Source: JAFDYH01 sp049840875
Lineage (GTDB): Bacteria; Bacteroidota; Bacteroidia; Chitinophagales; Chitinophagaceae
Length of the DNA: 64,000 nt
Direction of reading: 5' to 3'
Assembly (NCBI GenBank): GCA_049840875.1
Contig: JASGJE010000003.1
Coordinates: 1 to 64,000, forward strand
The notes under the pieces were generated by a model. It was not told where the DNA came from. It was given only the letters and a program-made list of their open reading frames with translations, and made no database searches. Positions 23,145-32,979 of the stretch are shown piece by piece. The translations under genes and the position numbers were made by a program. Every line of letters begins with the position of its first letter. Position 1 is the first letter of the stretch.

Positions 23145-23744
23145 ATGAAGATTGATTTCGCAAAATATTCAGACGGATTAGTTCCGGCAATTGTGCAGGA
23201 TCATAAGACACAGAAAGTATTGATGCTGGGTTTTATGAACCAGGATGCACTGGATAAAACAATGCAGGGGGGGAAAGTGACGTTTTATAGCCGTAGTAAA
23301 AAAAGGTTGTGGACTAAAGGCGAAGAAAGCGGTAATTTTTTGAACCTACGGGAGATAATGCCGGATTGCGATCATGATACATTGTTGATAAAAGCAGATC
23401 CTGTCGGCCCCGTTTGCCATACAGGCGCAGATACATGCTGGAGCGAAAAGAACCATAGCGATGATTTTTTGTTTTATTTAGAAGATATAATTCAACTCCG
23501 CAGAACCGGTAATGATGAAAAGTCGTATGTGAGACAGTTATTTAAAAAAGGAATTAATAAAATTGCACAGAAAGTCGGCGAAGAGGCTGTTGAAACAGTG
23601 ATAGAAGCAAAAGACGATAATGATGAATTATTCCTGAATGAAGCCGCCGATCTGTTGTTTCATTATCTCGTTTTATTACAGGCAAAAGGATTTAAGCTCG
23701 ACGACGTAATAAATATTTTAAAGAAAAGACATCAACCCGCATAA
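23145..23744 (+). CDS. hisI: Bifunctional phosphoribosyl-AMP cyclohydrolase / phosphoribosyl-ATP pyrophosphatase
   Basis: HisIE fusion catalysing steps 2 and 3 of histidine synthesis. The N-terminal cyclohydrolase has LMLGFMNQDALDKT, TFYSRSKKRLWTKGE and the zinc-binding CHTGADTCW; the C-terminal pyrophosphohydrolase has KVGEEAVETVIEA and the NEAADLLFHYLVLL helix. The start MKIDFAKY at 23145 fits homologues. It completes the set of histidine genes in the window. It ends 2 nt before the thioredoxin-like gene. Confidence 0.96.
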   Translation: MKIDFAKYSDGLVPAIVQDHKTQKVLMLGFMNQDALDKTMQGGKVTFYSRSKKRLWTKGEESGNFLNLREIMPDCDHDTLLIKADPVGPVCHTGADTCWSEKNHSDDFLFYLEDIIQLRRTGNDEKSYVRQLFKKGINKIAQKVGEEAVETVIEAKDDNDELFLNEAADLLFHYLVLLQAKGFKLDDVINILKKRHQPA

Positions 23745-23746
23745 CG

Positions 23747-24847
23747 ATGAAAACATTATTCCTATCATTTCTTTTGTTACCTGCAATACTTTTTGCGCAG
23801 ACAAACGTCAAGAAAGAAACATTTACAATTAACGGTAACGTAACAGGCCTTGCAGATGGTTCGGAAGTAAAAATCACAACGGTTAATGATAACGCCGAGA
23901 TCGCGAAAGCCAAAGTTGCGAAAGGAAAGTTTGTATTGAACGCAAGCATTCCTGAACCAAATTTATATTATCTCGTTTTAGGCAAACAACAGCCGCAACA
24001 CATCTTTTTGGAAAATAAAGCTATTGGAATAACTGGTGACGTCAATAAACCAAAAGACTGGAAGATTACCGGATCAAAAGCGAATGATGAGTTTGTAGAA
24101 TTTAAAAATACATTCAACCCGCTGTTCGGTGATTTGAACGCAGTTGCAGGTGAAATCAATAAAGCGACACCGGGACCACAGTACGATGAACTCATGAAAA
24201 AGTATGATGGTATTGGTGCGGTAATCCAGGGAAAAATCGATGAGTTTGTAAATGGCAAACCGTCTTCATTTGTTTCCTTGTTTCTGTTGTCTGTTACAGC
24301 ACAGGTTACGGATGATGTGATGAAGTTGGATGACCGGTTTAAAAAGTTATCTGATAATGTCCGGCAATCGAATGTTGGTAAAAGCATGTCGGATTATATT
24401 GCATACAATAAAGTTGGCGCAGTGGGTACTACGGCGGTTGATTTTACACAACCTGACACCAATGGCAACCCGGTAGCGCTTTCTTCATTTCGTGGTAAAT
24501 ATGTGTTGGTTGATTTCTGGGCAAGCTGGTGTGGCCCTTGCAGAAATGAAAACCCAAATGTTGTTATCGCCTACAATAAATTCAACAGTAAAAATTTTAC
24601 GGTATTAGGCGTGTCGCTGGATCAGCCAAACGGAAAGCAAAAATGGCTGGATGCTATTGCAAAAGATAATCTGACGTGGACACATGTAAGCGATCTGAAA
24701 TTCTGGAACAATGAAGCGGCTATCGCCTATCACGTTCAGCAGATTCCTACCAATTTCCTGATCGATCCACAGGGCAAGATAGTTGGAAAGAATCTTCGTG
24801 GCGCTGCATTGGAAGAGAAACTCTGTGAGTTGCTGGGATGTAATTAA
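23747..24847 (+). CDS. TlpA-like thiol:disulfide oxidoreductase with N-terminal DUF4369 domain
   Basis: Secreted protein of 366 residues: signal peptide 1-18 (ending LFAQ), an N-terminal beta-rich DUF4369-like domain (NGNVTGLADGSEVKI...), and a C-terminal thioredoxin domain with FWASWCGPCRNENP, active cysteines 262 and 265, and the cis-proline loop IPTNFLIDP. Such proteins act in the periplasm, for example in cytochrome maturation or general disulfide reduction. It starts 2 nt after hisIE, so it may be read from the same transcript, though it has no link to histidine synthesis. Confidence 0.9.
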   Translation: MKTLFLSFLLLPAILFAQTNVKKETFTINGNVTGLADGSEVKITTVNDNAEIAKAKVAKGKFVLNASIPEPNLYYLVLGKQQPQHIFLENKAIGITGDVNKPKDWKITGSKANDEFVEFKNTFNPLFGDLNAVAGEINKATPGPQYDELMKKYDGIGAVIQGKIDEFVNGKPSSFVSLFLLSVTAQVTDDVMKLDDRFKKLSDNVRQSNVGKSMSDYIAYNKVGAVGTTAVDFTQPDTNGNPVALSSFRGKYVLVDFWASWCGPCRNENPNVVIAYNKFNSKNFTVLGVSLDQPNGKQKWLDAIAKDNLTWTHVSDLKFWNNEAAIAYHVQQIPTNFLIDPQGKIVGKNLRGAALEEKLCELLGCN

Positions 24848-24915
24848 AGTGCTTTAAGCTCTGAACTATTTCTGCAATATTTCACTTTGTGGAAAATTGC
24901 AGAAAATTACATTGG

Positions 24916-25602
24916 TTAAAGAAAAGCCCAGAACAATCCAAGTTCCATTCTGAAATCTAATCGTGAGTCCGTTTCAATTTTTCTTTTTAATGTGCCGTTT
25001 TCCCGGAATTGTATATCGTCTTTATCTGTAACACGCCCAAAGCCAAAACCACCTTCAAAACGTAATCCACGAATTTCCCGGATCGATTGACAAATCCCAA
25101 TCGTTAATCCGAGCCGGTTGCTTATATTGTCTTTTCTCTCATATTCTCCATAAAACAGCGGGTCAATTTTGTACACACCTTTTCTATACTGATAATAACT
25201 TCCTGCAAAAAAACTCATGCCCTTATTTAGCCTTTTTGGGGATAGGCTGAAATGATAGTGATAATAAATTGAATACCCGTTTACCCTGTTGCGGGATTCT
25301 TTACCCTCTGCGTGAACGACACCGGCTGTATCCTGGATATCATCCGATTGATCAACCCCTGTTAAATGGCTAAAATCGAAACCTAAATGATGTCTGTTTA
25401 AAATTTTAATTCCTGTTCCAATCACTGAACTTGTGACGTGGCCATTTCCGAGAAACCAAGCTAAAGAAACGGCCTTTAATTCCAGCGTGTGATGCCTGAA
25501 CTCATTGCCAAATATTTTTGTTGAATCATACTTGTAAGATTCTTTTTGCGCAAACGTGTTGAGACCAGTGATTACAAGGATAAAGGTTAAGAGTAGCTTC
25601 AT
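24916..25602 (-). CDS. Secreted beta-rich protein, possible outer membrane barrel, unknown
   Basis: Product of 228 residues with a signal peptide (MKLLLTFILVITGLNTFAQ). The rest alternates polar and hydrophobic residues, with segments such as HLGFDFSHLTGV, NGYSIYYHYHFSLSP and LDFRMELGLFWAFL; the C-terminal aromatic residue is typical of outer membrane beta-barrels. No family recognised. It is convergent with the TlpA-like gene. Confidence 0.7.
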   Translation of the reverse strand: MKLLLTFILVITGLNTFAQKESYKYDSTKIFGNEFRHHTLELKAVSLAWFLGNGHVTSSVIGTGIKILNRHHLGFDFSHLTGVDQSDDIQDTAGVVHAEGKESRNRVNGYSIYYHYHFSLSPKRLNKGMSFFAGSYYQYRKGVYKIDPLFYGEYERKDNISNRLGLTIGICQSIREIRGLRFEGGFGFGRVTDKDDIQFRENGTLKRKIETDSRLDFRMELGLFWAFL

Positions 25603-25718
25603 TTTGTAAGCAAAAGAATTAACGTTGTCAGAATGGTTGCGTTATTGGTTGAGATAAAACTACAACAAAGTATTCTCCGAAAGAATTGATTCAATACATT
25701 TTTAAATCAATACAATTT

Positions 25719-25748
25719 AAAAGCCGTTTCAGTATTGAAACGGCTTTT
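25719..25748 (-). terminator. Rho-independent terminator after the DUF2911 gene
   Basis: AAAAGCCGTTTC (25719-25730) and GAAACGGCTTTT (25737-25748) form a perfect 12-bp stem with a 6-nt loop. It lies 57 nt after the stop of the minus-strand DUF2911 gene, and the minus-strand copy ends in a T run. Confidence 0.85.
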
Positions 25749-25805
25749 ATAAATGATTTCATTAAGAAAGCTTATTGCCTAAGGCCAATTACCTGAAGCG
25801 TGCAA

Positions 25806-26906
25806 TCAATTCGCATCTTTCCCTTCTTTCAATTTACCAATCATAGTTTCCAGGTTTTTCTTATTCAGGTCATCAGGTGCGATGGCTGAAGCCTGTGTTG
25901 CATATTTCAACGCGTTTTTATAATCGCCATTTGCAGAATAACCTCTTGTTAAACCCATCAGCGTCGTAAACTGATTTGGGTTTTTTGCAAAGTTCATTTT
26001 AAAAATTTCAAGCGCCTCTTTGCTTTTCTTTTGCGTAAGCAATTGGCGGCCGTATTGATGGATCTCCTGCATGTTTGCAAATGCCATTGACTTTTTCATA
26101 ATGTCGGCAGCTTCGGCTTCGCGACCAAGTTTATCCAATACCTGCGCTTTTGTGCTCCATGCCTGAAAGCTTTTATCACCTCCGAAATTGATACTTGTGG
26201 CAGAATCCGCCCATAGCAATGCTTCATCAAGGTTTACATTACGTTGTGCACACCAGTTTGCAGCCTGATCCCAACCTGTCCATGTAAAACCTTTATCGCC
26301 TCTCAATTCTTTTCTGAAAATTTCAACCTGGTTGTTGATGTAATCGGTTTCCACTTTAAAAGGGAAAGAAAGTTTTTCCCATTCCAGGGTTATCACCGAC
26401 GAACTTTCTGTCTGGTCAAGAAACTCATATTTCAACCATTCAACACTTTTGTCCAATGAAACGGGTTTTATTTTTACACGCAACGCATCTTCTTTTTCAT
26501 TGTAATAATAACTACCCCATGAATCATGATTTTTTGAAAAGATAATCGTTGCTTCATTTGGATCGTAAGCAATGAAGAAACCATATTTACCTGCCGGCAA
26601 ATCTTTCCCTTCAATCTTTACTGCATTGGAAAATTCTATTGTAGTATTTTCATTCGCACCCGCTCTCCACGGTGCAGCTTTGGCGGTGCCAAATCCCTGG
26701 TCGATGAAACCATTATGGACTAATTGACCCCAAATCTTTCCTTCTCGTCCGTTTACATGCGGCCGACTATAAGAAACAGATACATCTGTAAGTCCGATGC
26801 GTTCAGAAACCGTGGCTTTTTTATTACCGCCGCTGGGTAAAGAGGTAAGTTGTGCATGAGTAAATACAAATGAGAATAGTAAAGCAGTCAGAATAAGTTT
26901 TTTCAT
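25806..26906 (-). CDS. DUF2911 domain protein with C-terminal TPR-like repeats
   Basis: Secreted protein of 366 residues: signal peptide 1-18 (ending THAQ), then the DUF2911 domain (SVSYSRPHVNGREGKIWGQLVHNG..., WRAGANENTTIEFSNAVKIEGKDLPAGKYGFF) and helical repeats in the last 120 residues (ANMQEIHQYGRQLLTQKKSKEALEIF; NGDYKNALKYATQASAIAPDD) that look like TPRs. DUF2911 proteins are common in Bacteroidota and have no known function. Transcribed alone, with a strong terminator. Confidence 0.9.
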   Translation of the reverse strand: MKKLILTALLFSFVFTHAQLTSLPSGGNKKATVSERIGLTDVSVSYSRPHVNGREGKIWGQLVHNGFIDQGFGTAKAAPWRAGANENTTIEFSNAVKIEGKDLPAGKYGFFIAYDPNEATIIFSKNHDSWGSYYYNEKEDALRVKIKPVSLDKSVEWLKYEFLDQTESSSVITLEWEKLSFPFKVETDYINNQVEIFRKELRGDKGFTWTGWDQAANWCAQRNVNLDEALLWADSATSINFGGDKSFQAWSTKAQVLDKLGREAEAADIMKKSMAFANMQEIHQYGRQLLTQKKSKEALEIFKMNFAKNPNQFTTLMGLTRGYSANGDYKNALKYATQASAIAPDDLNKKNLETMIGKLKEGKDAN

Positions 26907-27201
26907 AAATGATAATTTGAGCGAAAGCTACAACCATTATTAAGCTGACAAGCTATTATTTGAGCAATGAAATTTTTTCTGGATGAACGGATGGTTAACC
27001 GGGTGCCAGGTGCGTGGTGTCAGTTGTCAGTGTTTAAAACAGTAGACAGGATAATATTTATTTCGGGATACGGAATTTTGCATTAGATATTCATTCTCCA
27101 CTTATTTTTTTATTCGTCATGGATGCACTAAGTTCGGTTTGTTATCGATCATCGGAATACCTGGTTTGAGATAAAACGGGGCACAACTAATAACCCACTT
27201 C
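26907..27201. other. Intergenic region between divergent genes
   Basis: The 295-nt gap between the DUF2911 and CrtI-like genes should hold two promoters. I see no match to both promoter boxes. Around 27001-27035 there is a run of imperfect GGTG/GTCAG repeats (ggtgccaggtgcgtggtgtcag). No small gene was recognised. Confidence 0.5.
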
Positions 27202-28938
27202 ATGCAGCAAACAGAACTGAAATCATCATACGATGTTGTTGTTGTCGGTTCTGGCATTGGTGGCTTAACAGCCGCCGCATTGCTTAGCAAGGCCGGACTT
27301 TCGGTTTGTGTACTCGAAAAAGAGCCACATCCCGGCGGTTATCTTGCAGGTTTCCGGCGAAAAGATTTTCGCTTCGATACAGCTATTCATTGGTTAAATC
27401 AGTACAGGAAAGATGGAATGGTGTTTAAGATTTTTGATTTAATAGGCGAAGACTATCCAAAAGCTGTTCCGCAAAAAAGGGTTCGCAGGTATAAAGGTGA
27501 CGATTATGAATATCTCTTAACGAACACTCCCGATGACCTGAAGAAGCAATGGCAACAAGAATTTCCCGATGATGCAGAAGGGATCGAACGTTTTTTTAAA
27601 GCTGCTAAAAAAGTCGGAGAAGCTTTTGAAAAATTCGGATACATTTTTCGTACTGAAGAGACGATGGGTTTCTGGGAGCGGTTGAAAAATAAGAGAAACC
27701 TGATTCGTTTCGGAATGTACTTTATCCCGCACCTTCGTTTCACCGGCGATAAAGGAATAAAAAAGGGACTGTCTAAATATTTTAAAAACGAAAAACTCCA
27801 TAAAGTTTTCAGTGCAGACGCCGAACTGTTATCATGTATTGTCCCTATCGGTTGGGCCTACGCGAACGATTATCAAAGTCCGCCGCCTGGAGGTGGGCAG
27901 GTAATTGCCGAATGGCTGGAACATGTAATCCATTATTTCGGGCAGGAAACCCACTATCGTTGCGAAGTGCAGGAAATACTTACTAAAGAAGGAACAGCAC
28001 GGGGAGTATTATTTAAAAAGCATAATAAGGAATACAGGATCGAGAGTAAGTATGTAATTGCGGCCTGTGATGCGCCGGCATTGTATGAAAAAATGTTGTC
28101 GCCGTCATTGATCCCTGCGAAATTGAAAGCAAACCTACGTGCTGCTGAATTGTACAGTTCATCCCTTACTATAAGTATTGCGTTAGATTGCCCCGTAGAA
28201 GAATTAGGATTCAATGAAGAGTTAGTGCATGTATCGAGTGCCTGCGCATCAAGAAGCGAGCATATCAGTGGCAACCCGGATTTAACGGAGATCAGTATAC
28301 TGGCGCCCAGTTTTCGCGATCATTCATTGGCGCCGGAAGGGCAGGGAACGCTGGTATTGTTCATGCCCGCTTATATGAATTTTGAAAACGAATGGCGCAC
28401 CGAAAAAGATGAGGCCGGAAATTTCGTTCGTGGCGCTGCCTATAAAGAATTAAAACGGGAAATAGCACAACGTCTGATTGAACGAGTGGAAAAAAAAGTA
28501 GCGCCAGGTTTGCAAAAGCACATTTTATTTTATGATGTAGCTACGCCGGTTACCCATTGGCGTTATACAGGGAATACGGGCGGTTCTATGATGGCTACCA
28601 AGCCGAACCGGCCTAATATGGTCAACAAAGTAGCGACCTATCATACTCCGGTTAAAAATTTGTTCCTTGGCGGTCACTGGGCGGAGCTTGGCGGAGGTGT
28701 GCCTATTGCTGCGAAGGCCGGTGCCAATGCAGCGCTATTAGTGTTGAAACAAGAAAATAGGGATACGTTTAAAATGATGGCGGGTTATATGGATGGTAAA
28801 GTCAGGTTAGACACAGTCTTGTCATGCCCAACGTTTAAGAACTATCAATCATGCTGGCAACAACGATTAACACCTGCGCAGAAAAGTAAATTGAGGAAAG
28901 ACGGAAAATTAATTGCTTCAGGAGATGATGAGGAATAA
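27202..28938 (+). CDS. FAD-dependent phytoene desaturase/isomerase-like oxidoreductase
   Basis: The 578-residue product opens with an FAD-binding Rossmann motif VVVGSGIGGLTAAALLSKAG (GxGxxG at 16-21) and EKEPHPGGYLAGF, and ends with GGHWAELGGGVPIAAKAGANAA, as in the CrtI/CrtISO/retinol-saturase family. These enzymes desaturate, isomerise or saturate polyenes. The FDTAIHWLNQ segment is typical of the CrtISO-like branch. No other carotenoid gene is nearby, so the substrate is open. The last 60 residues beyond the FAD fold are unfamiliar. Confidence 0.85.
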   Translation: MQQTELKSSYDVVVVGSGIGGLTAAALLSKAGLSVCVLEKEPHPGGYLAGFRRKDFRFDTAIHWLNQYRKDGMVFKIFDLIGEDYPKAVPQKRVRRYKGDDYEYLLTNTPDDLKKQWQQEFPDDAEGIERFFKAAKKVGEAFEKFGYIFRTEETMGFWERLKNKRNLIRFGMYFIPHLRFTGDKGIKKGLSKYFKNEKLHKVFSADAELLSCIVPIGWAYANDYQSPPPGGGQVIAEWLEHVIHYFGQETHYRCEVQEILTKEGTARGVLFKKHNKEYRIESKYVIAACDAPALYEKMLSPSLIPAKLKANLRAAELYSSSLTISIALDCPVEELGFNEELVHVSSACASRSEHISGNPDLTEISILAPSFRDHSLAPEGQGTLVLFMPAYMNFENEWRTEKDEAGNFVRGAAYKELKREIAQRLIERVEKKVAPGLQKHILFYDVATPVTHWRYTGNTGGSMMATKPNRPNMVNKVATYHTPVKNLFLGGHWAELGGGVPIAAKAGANAALLVLKQENRDTFKMMAGYMDGKVRLDTVLSCPTFKNYQSCWQQRLTPAQKSKLRKDGKLIASGDDEE

Positions 28939-29005
28939 AATACGATTGACTGCAGGATAATTTTTTGCTTTTAGGTTACTTCTTTATTTTCATCAAAACA
29001 ATCAC

Positions 29006-31453
29006 ATGCGAGCCTTCCTTCTTATTTCTGCAACAGCATTGTCATTATTCTGCGCTGCACAAACGCTTCCTTCGATTGAAGAAAAAACCAAAAGCTTCAA
29101 AAAAAATGAAGGGTATTTAAATTTTTATTGGGACGAAACGAATGGCAAAATATGGCTGGAGGTCAACAGGCTGGATTCAGAAATTTTATACCAGACGTCA
29201 TTGCCTGCCGGGCTTGGTTCAAATGATATTGGTTTGGACAGAGGTCTGCATGTTGATACCCGGATTATAAAGTTTACGAAGGTTGGAAGAAAGATATTGA
29301 TGATTCAGCCGAATTACGACTATCGGGCAGTAACGAATGATAAATTCGAAAAACGTGCTGTTGAACAGTCCTTTGCCCAGTCGACAATATGGGGTTTTAC
29401 AGTTGAAGCAGAATCGAATGGTAATTGTTTAGTTGATGCCACCGACTTTCTTTTGCGAGATGCTGTTCGTGCAGCAAATCGTATCCGCAGTATGAAACAA
29501 GGTAATTATGCTTTAGATAAATCAAGGTCGGCGATTTATTTACCAAACACAAAAAGTTTTCCTTTTAACACAGAATTCGAAGCAACAATTACATTGGTAA
29601 ATAATGATGGCGAAGTTGGCAGCTTTGTTCAATCTGTTACACCTTCATCAGAAGCCATTACATTGCGGATGCATCATTCTTTCGTACAGTTACCCGATAA
29701 AAATTATACGCCCCGGGTGTTTGACCCGAGAAGCAGTTTCATCGATATTTCTTATTTCGACTATAGCACACCGGTAGTGGAGCCGATCGATAAATATCTT
29801 GTCATCCGTCATCGATTGCAAAAGAAAGATCCTTCCGCCGCGAGAAGCGAAGCCGTTAAGCCGATTGTTTACTATTTGGACAATGGAACGCCGGAGCCAA
29901 TCCGGAGTGCCTTGCTCGAAGGTGCACAATGGTGGAACCAGGCGTTTGAGGCTGCCGGTTATATCAATGCTTTTCAGGTAAAGATTTTACCCGATAGCGC
30001 AGACCCAATGGATGTGCGTTACAATATGATTAACTGGGTTCATCGTTCAACCAGAGGTTGGTCGTATGGTGCGGCGGTAGTAGATCCGAGAACCGGCGAG
30101 ATTATTAAAGGAAACGTATCGTTGGGTTCTTTGCGTGTAAGGCAGGATTATTTGATTGCTACAGGACTATTGGCGCCGTTTGAAAATGCCCGCCCGGATG
30201 GCTCGGACGGACGGGGTCTGCCGACTGATAATAAAATGTTAGCGATGTCGCTTAATCGTTTAAAACAATTAGCTGCGCATGAAGTGGGACATACCTTGGG
30301 CTTGATGCATAATTATTCGGCCAGCGTGGTGAACAGATCAAGTGTTATGGATTATCCACCGCCATCGGTAACATTGGATGGGCATGGTGATGTGGATATC
30401 AGCAATGCCTATGCGAATGGAATAGGAGAGTGGGATAAGGTTAGCATCGCATGGGGTTACCAGGATTTTCCAAAAGGAACAGATGAGAAACTCGCATTGA
30501 ATGGAATTTTAGATAATGCTTATAAAAAAGGTTTACAGTTCATCAGCGATCGCGATGCGAGAGCTCCTGGCGGATTGCATCCAACGGCTCATCTATGGGA
30601 CAATGGCAACGACCCGATTGAAGAATTGAAAATTGCGATGAAGGTTCGGGAAAAAGCGCTGGCACAATTCGGTGAAAAAGATATCAGGCCGGGAGCTCCG
30701 ATGGCTTTCCTTGAAGATGTTTTGGTACCTGTGTACCTATATCATCGTTACCAGGTTGAGGCGGTTACGAAAATCGTTGGTGGGATGAACTATAAATATG
30801 CGCTACGTGGCGACGGTCAAATAGTAACCCAAAGTCTTTCAAAGGAAGAACAAAACAAAGCGCTGAATGCAATTATCAGCACAATTGATCCGTCTGTATT
30901 GGTTTTACCTGACAGAATAACAAAGTTGATTCCGCCAAGACCTGCCGGTTATGACTACACGAAAGAATTGTTTAAGAAACGGACCGGACTTGCATTCGAT
31001 GCGTTGAGCCCGGCAGAAACGGCTGCGGATATGCCGCTTTCATTTTTATTTAATAGCGAACGGCTGAACAGAATGGTGGAATACCATGTACAAAACGGTG
31101 GATTGGGTGTAAATGATATGATCGAAGCTCTTATTAACGCAACATGGAAGGCACCACGAAAAACAGGTATGGAAGGATTGATTCAATTGCAGACAGAACA
31201 GGTTTTATTGACCTATCTGCTCGCTGCGAGTATAAATGATGATAACTCTTTTATTACAAAATCTGTTCTTCAAAAAGAGTTGGCTGATCTGAAAACTTTT
31301 ATCGAAACAAAAAAGAAATCAACTACAGATGAAACTTACTCAGGCCATTTATTACTTGCTTTGGAAAGAATGAAATCACCTGATAAAGCAAAGCCGACAA
31401 TCCATGTGGCAATACCACCCGGATCGCCGATTGGTTGTGAAGAAGTCTATTGA
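29006..31453 (+). CDS. Secreted zinc-dependent metalloprotease (DUF5117 type)
   Basis: Product of 815 residues with a signal peptide (cleavage after FCAAQ region). The N-terminal half is the DUF5117-like domain (FYWDETNGKIWLEVNRLDSEILYQTSL; PNYDYRA). The zinc site HEVGHTLGLMH begins at His425 and has the extended HExxHxxGxxH pattern of metzincins, followed by SSVMDYPPP as a Met-turn candidate. Family members are periplasmic or outer-surface proteins in Bacteroidota, mostly uncharacterised. Its 3' end overlaps the convergent VOC gene by 7 nt. Confidence 0.93.
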   Translation: MRAFLLISATALSLFCAAQTLPSIEEKTKSFKKNEGYLNFYWDETNGKIWLEVNRLDSEILYQTSLPAGLGSNDIGLDRGLHVDTRIIKFTKVGRKILMIQPNYDYRAVTNDKFEKRAVEQSFAQSTIWGFTVEAESNGNCLVDATDFLLRDAVRAANRIRSMKQGNYALDKSRSAIYLPNTKSFPFNTEFEATITLVNNDGEVGSFVQSVTPSSEAITLRMHHSFVQLPDKNYTPRVFDPRSSFIDISYFDYSTPVVEPIDKYLVIRHRLQKKDPSAARSEAVKPIVYYLDNGTPEPIRSALLEGAQWWNQAFEAAGYINAFQVKILPDSADPMDVRYNMINWVHRSTRGWSYGAAVVDPRTGEIIKGNVSLGSLRVRQDYLIATGLLAPFENARPDGSDGRGLPTDNKMLAMSLNRLKQLAAHEVGHTLGLMHNYSASVVNRSSVMDYPPPSVTLDGHGDVDISNAYANGIGEWDKVSIAWGYQDFPKGTDEKLALNGILDNAYKKGLQFISDRDARAPGGLHPTAHLWDNGNDPIEELKIAMKVREKALAQFGEKDIRPGAPMAFLEDVLVPVYLYHRYQVEAVTKIVGGMNYKYALRGDGQIVTQSLSKEEQNKALNAIISTIDPSVLVLPDRITKLIPPRPAGYDYTKELFKKRTGLAFDALSPAETAADMPLSFLFNSERLNRMVEYHVQNGGLGVNDMIEALINATWKAPRKTGMEGLIQLQTEQVLLTYLLAASINDDNSFITKSVLQKELADLKTFIETKKKSTTDETYSGHLLLALERMKSPDKAKPTIHVAIPPGSPIGCEEVY

Positions 31454-31860
31454 TCGGTGCCTGGAAATTTATAAGTGACCTCGAGACGGTTATTATCAGG
31501 ATCAAGTGTTTCAAATTCGTAATAGCCGTCTCCGGTTCTTCTCGGGCCGCTCAGTATGGCGAAGCCATTGTTTTTTAATTCTTCAGCTTTTTCATCTACT
31601 TCATTGGCACTGTTCACGCCGAATGCAAGATGGATGATTCCTTTATGCTGCTCCTGTATTGTATCGTTGAGATTATCCGGAATACCTGGCCTGGTCATTA
31701 ATTCTAACCTTGCCCCTGATTCAAAAGAAAGGAAATAACTATGAAAGCCTTTTGATGGATTGGTGTACTTATCGTTAGCAACAGCGCCAAAATATTTTAC
31801 ATAGTAGTCTTTCAACTCTTCCAGCCTGTCGGTCCATATGGCAACATGTTCCAGTGTCAA
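31447..31860 (-). CDS. VOC family protein (glyoxalase/dioxygenase fold)
   Basis: Small cytoplasmic protein of 137 residues with two beta-alpha-beta-beta-beta units. LEHVAIWTDRLEELKDYYVKYF gives the first metal-ligand His, and GIIHLAFGV and YYEFETLDPDNNRLEVTY carry the His and Glu expected for VOC enzymes. Relatives include lactoylglutathione lyase and fosfomycin-resistance proteins; the reaction cannot be named. It lies 12 nt after the PmoA-like gene on the same strand. Confidence 0.88.
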   Translation of the reverse strand: MTLEHVAIWTDRLEELKDYYVKYFGAVANDKYTNPSKGFHSYFLSFESGARLELMTRPGIPDNLNDTIQEQHKGIIHLAFGVNSANEVDEKAEELKNNGFAILSGPRRTGDGYYEFETLDPDNNRLEVTYKFPGTDQ

Positions 31861-31872
31861 ACTATGAGATTG

Positions 31873-32916
31873 TTATTTTTCAAATTCTTTGCTTAACGCT
31901 TCCACCTGTGCATTTGATAATCGCTGTTTATCGGAGTTAATTACAACCCGGTAACGGAATATCACTGATTCGCCTTTCTTCAATGCATAGTTTAGAATTT
32001 GTTTACCGTTACTGAAAACTTTTTGCCCGAGCGGATTTGCGGCAAACAACCCATAACCCCTCGCATGCCAGTAGGTAGGATAACCAACATTCTTTGGATG
32101 ATCTATTATCGCAATGCTGATTGTATCATTTCCTTTTTTCCCATATAGCATGCACCATTTACCTCTTGTGCTCCAAGCCGCATCCCCTGTAAAGCCTTCA
32201 CTGGTGATATAGTTTCCTGAAACCGAAGGATCATCTGATGCTTTCACTTTTGTGATGTTGCCTTTATCATCTGTAAACTCTCGTTCTTCTTTTGAGGGCA
32301 ATTCCAGTTCATGAGCTACACGTAAACCTAAAAAGCCATCTTTCACATCAGGCATTTTTACATCCTGTGCTGCTGTAAGTGTTGTAATTCTATCAATGAT
32401 GCGCAGATTGTTTTTTGCGGAAAAATGAAAGGTTGTTTTCTCTTGCAGTAAAACATTTTTATTGATGTCGTGCCAATCTGCTTCGTATGATAAACTGCCC
32501 GTATTACCATCTTTTAATTCACCAAGCTTTGTCATTTTTATCCATCCGTACTGCGCTTTCTTATCTGCAGCAATGGCGGATGAATTGTTCCAGAAATCCA
32601 GTCCGTTCACGCTTTCATAGTTCATCCATAAACCAATATGATGCGGATGATCGACAGGCTCATGTGCTCTTGGTGTAATTGGGTAACCTCTCGTAATTAA
32701 TTCTCCATCGCCTGCATAGATCGGATAGAGAACAGGTTTTTCCAACGTATCAGGGTAAATAAAACTTGTAAATGGTTTTCCATCTGCAAGAATATCCACC
32801 TGGTTATTCGTTTGTTTTACCAGCTTTATCATTTGCGGTTTCTGTGCGAAAGAAATGTTGATGGAACCTGCACTGATAATGAAAATCAAAATACGCCTGA
32901 TAACAAAATGTTTCAT
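31873..32916 (-). CDS. Secreted PmoA-like domain protein (DUF6807)
   Basis: About 347 residues from the start MKHFVIRRILIFIISAG (a longer frame would begin 11 residues earlier). Signal peptide ends at about SFAQ. The DUF6807/PmoA-like core shows YPITPRAHEPVDHPHHIGLWMNYESVNGLDFW, GFLGLRVAHELE, and NPLGQKVF. The family is common in planctomycete and Bacteroidota carbohydrate gene clusters and is not itself a methane monooxygenase subunit; its function is unknown. Upstream on the same strand is a Tat-exported Gfo/Idh/MocA oxidoreductase, a frequent partner. Confidence 0.85.
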   Translation of the reverse strand: MKHFVIRRILIFIISAGSINISFAQKPQMIKLVKQTNNQVDILADGKPFTSFIYPDTLEKPVLYPIYAGDGELITRGYPITPRAHEPVDHPHHIGLWMNYESVNGLDFWNNSSAIAADKKAQYGWIKMTKLGELKDGNTGSLSYEADWHDINKNVLLQEKTTFHFSAKNNLRIIDRITTLTAAQDVKMPDVKDGFLGLRVAHELELPSKEEREFTDDKGNITKVKASDDPSVSGNYITSEGFTGDAAWSTRGKWCMLYGKKGNDTISIAIIDHPKNVGYPTYWHARGYGLFAANPLGQKVFSNGKQILNYALKKGESVIFRYRVVINSDKQRLSNAQVEALSKEFEK

Positions 32917-32979
32917 ACACTTTATTGGTTTCAATTCAAAATTGATCAAAGGTTTTCAAAACAGCCCTTCATTTCTTTT

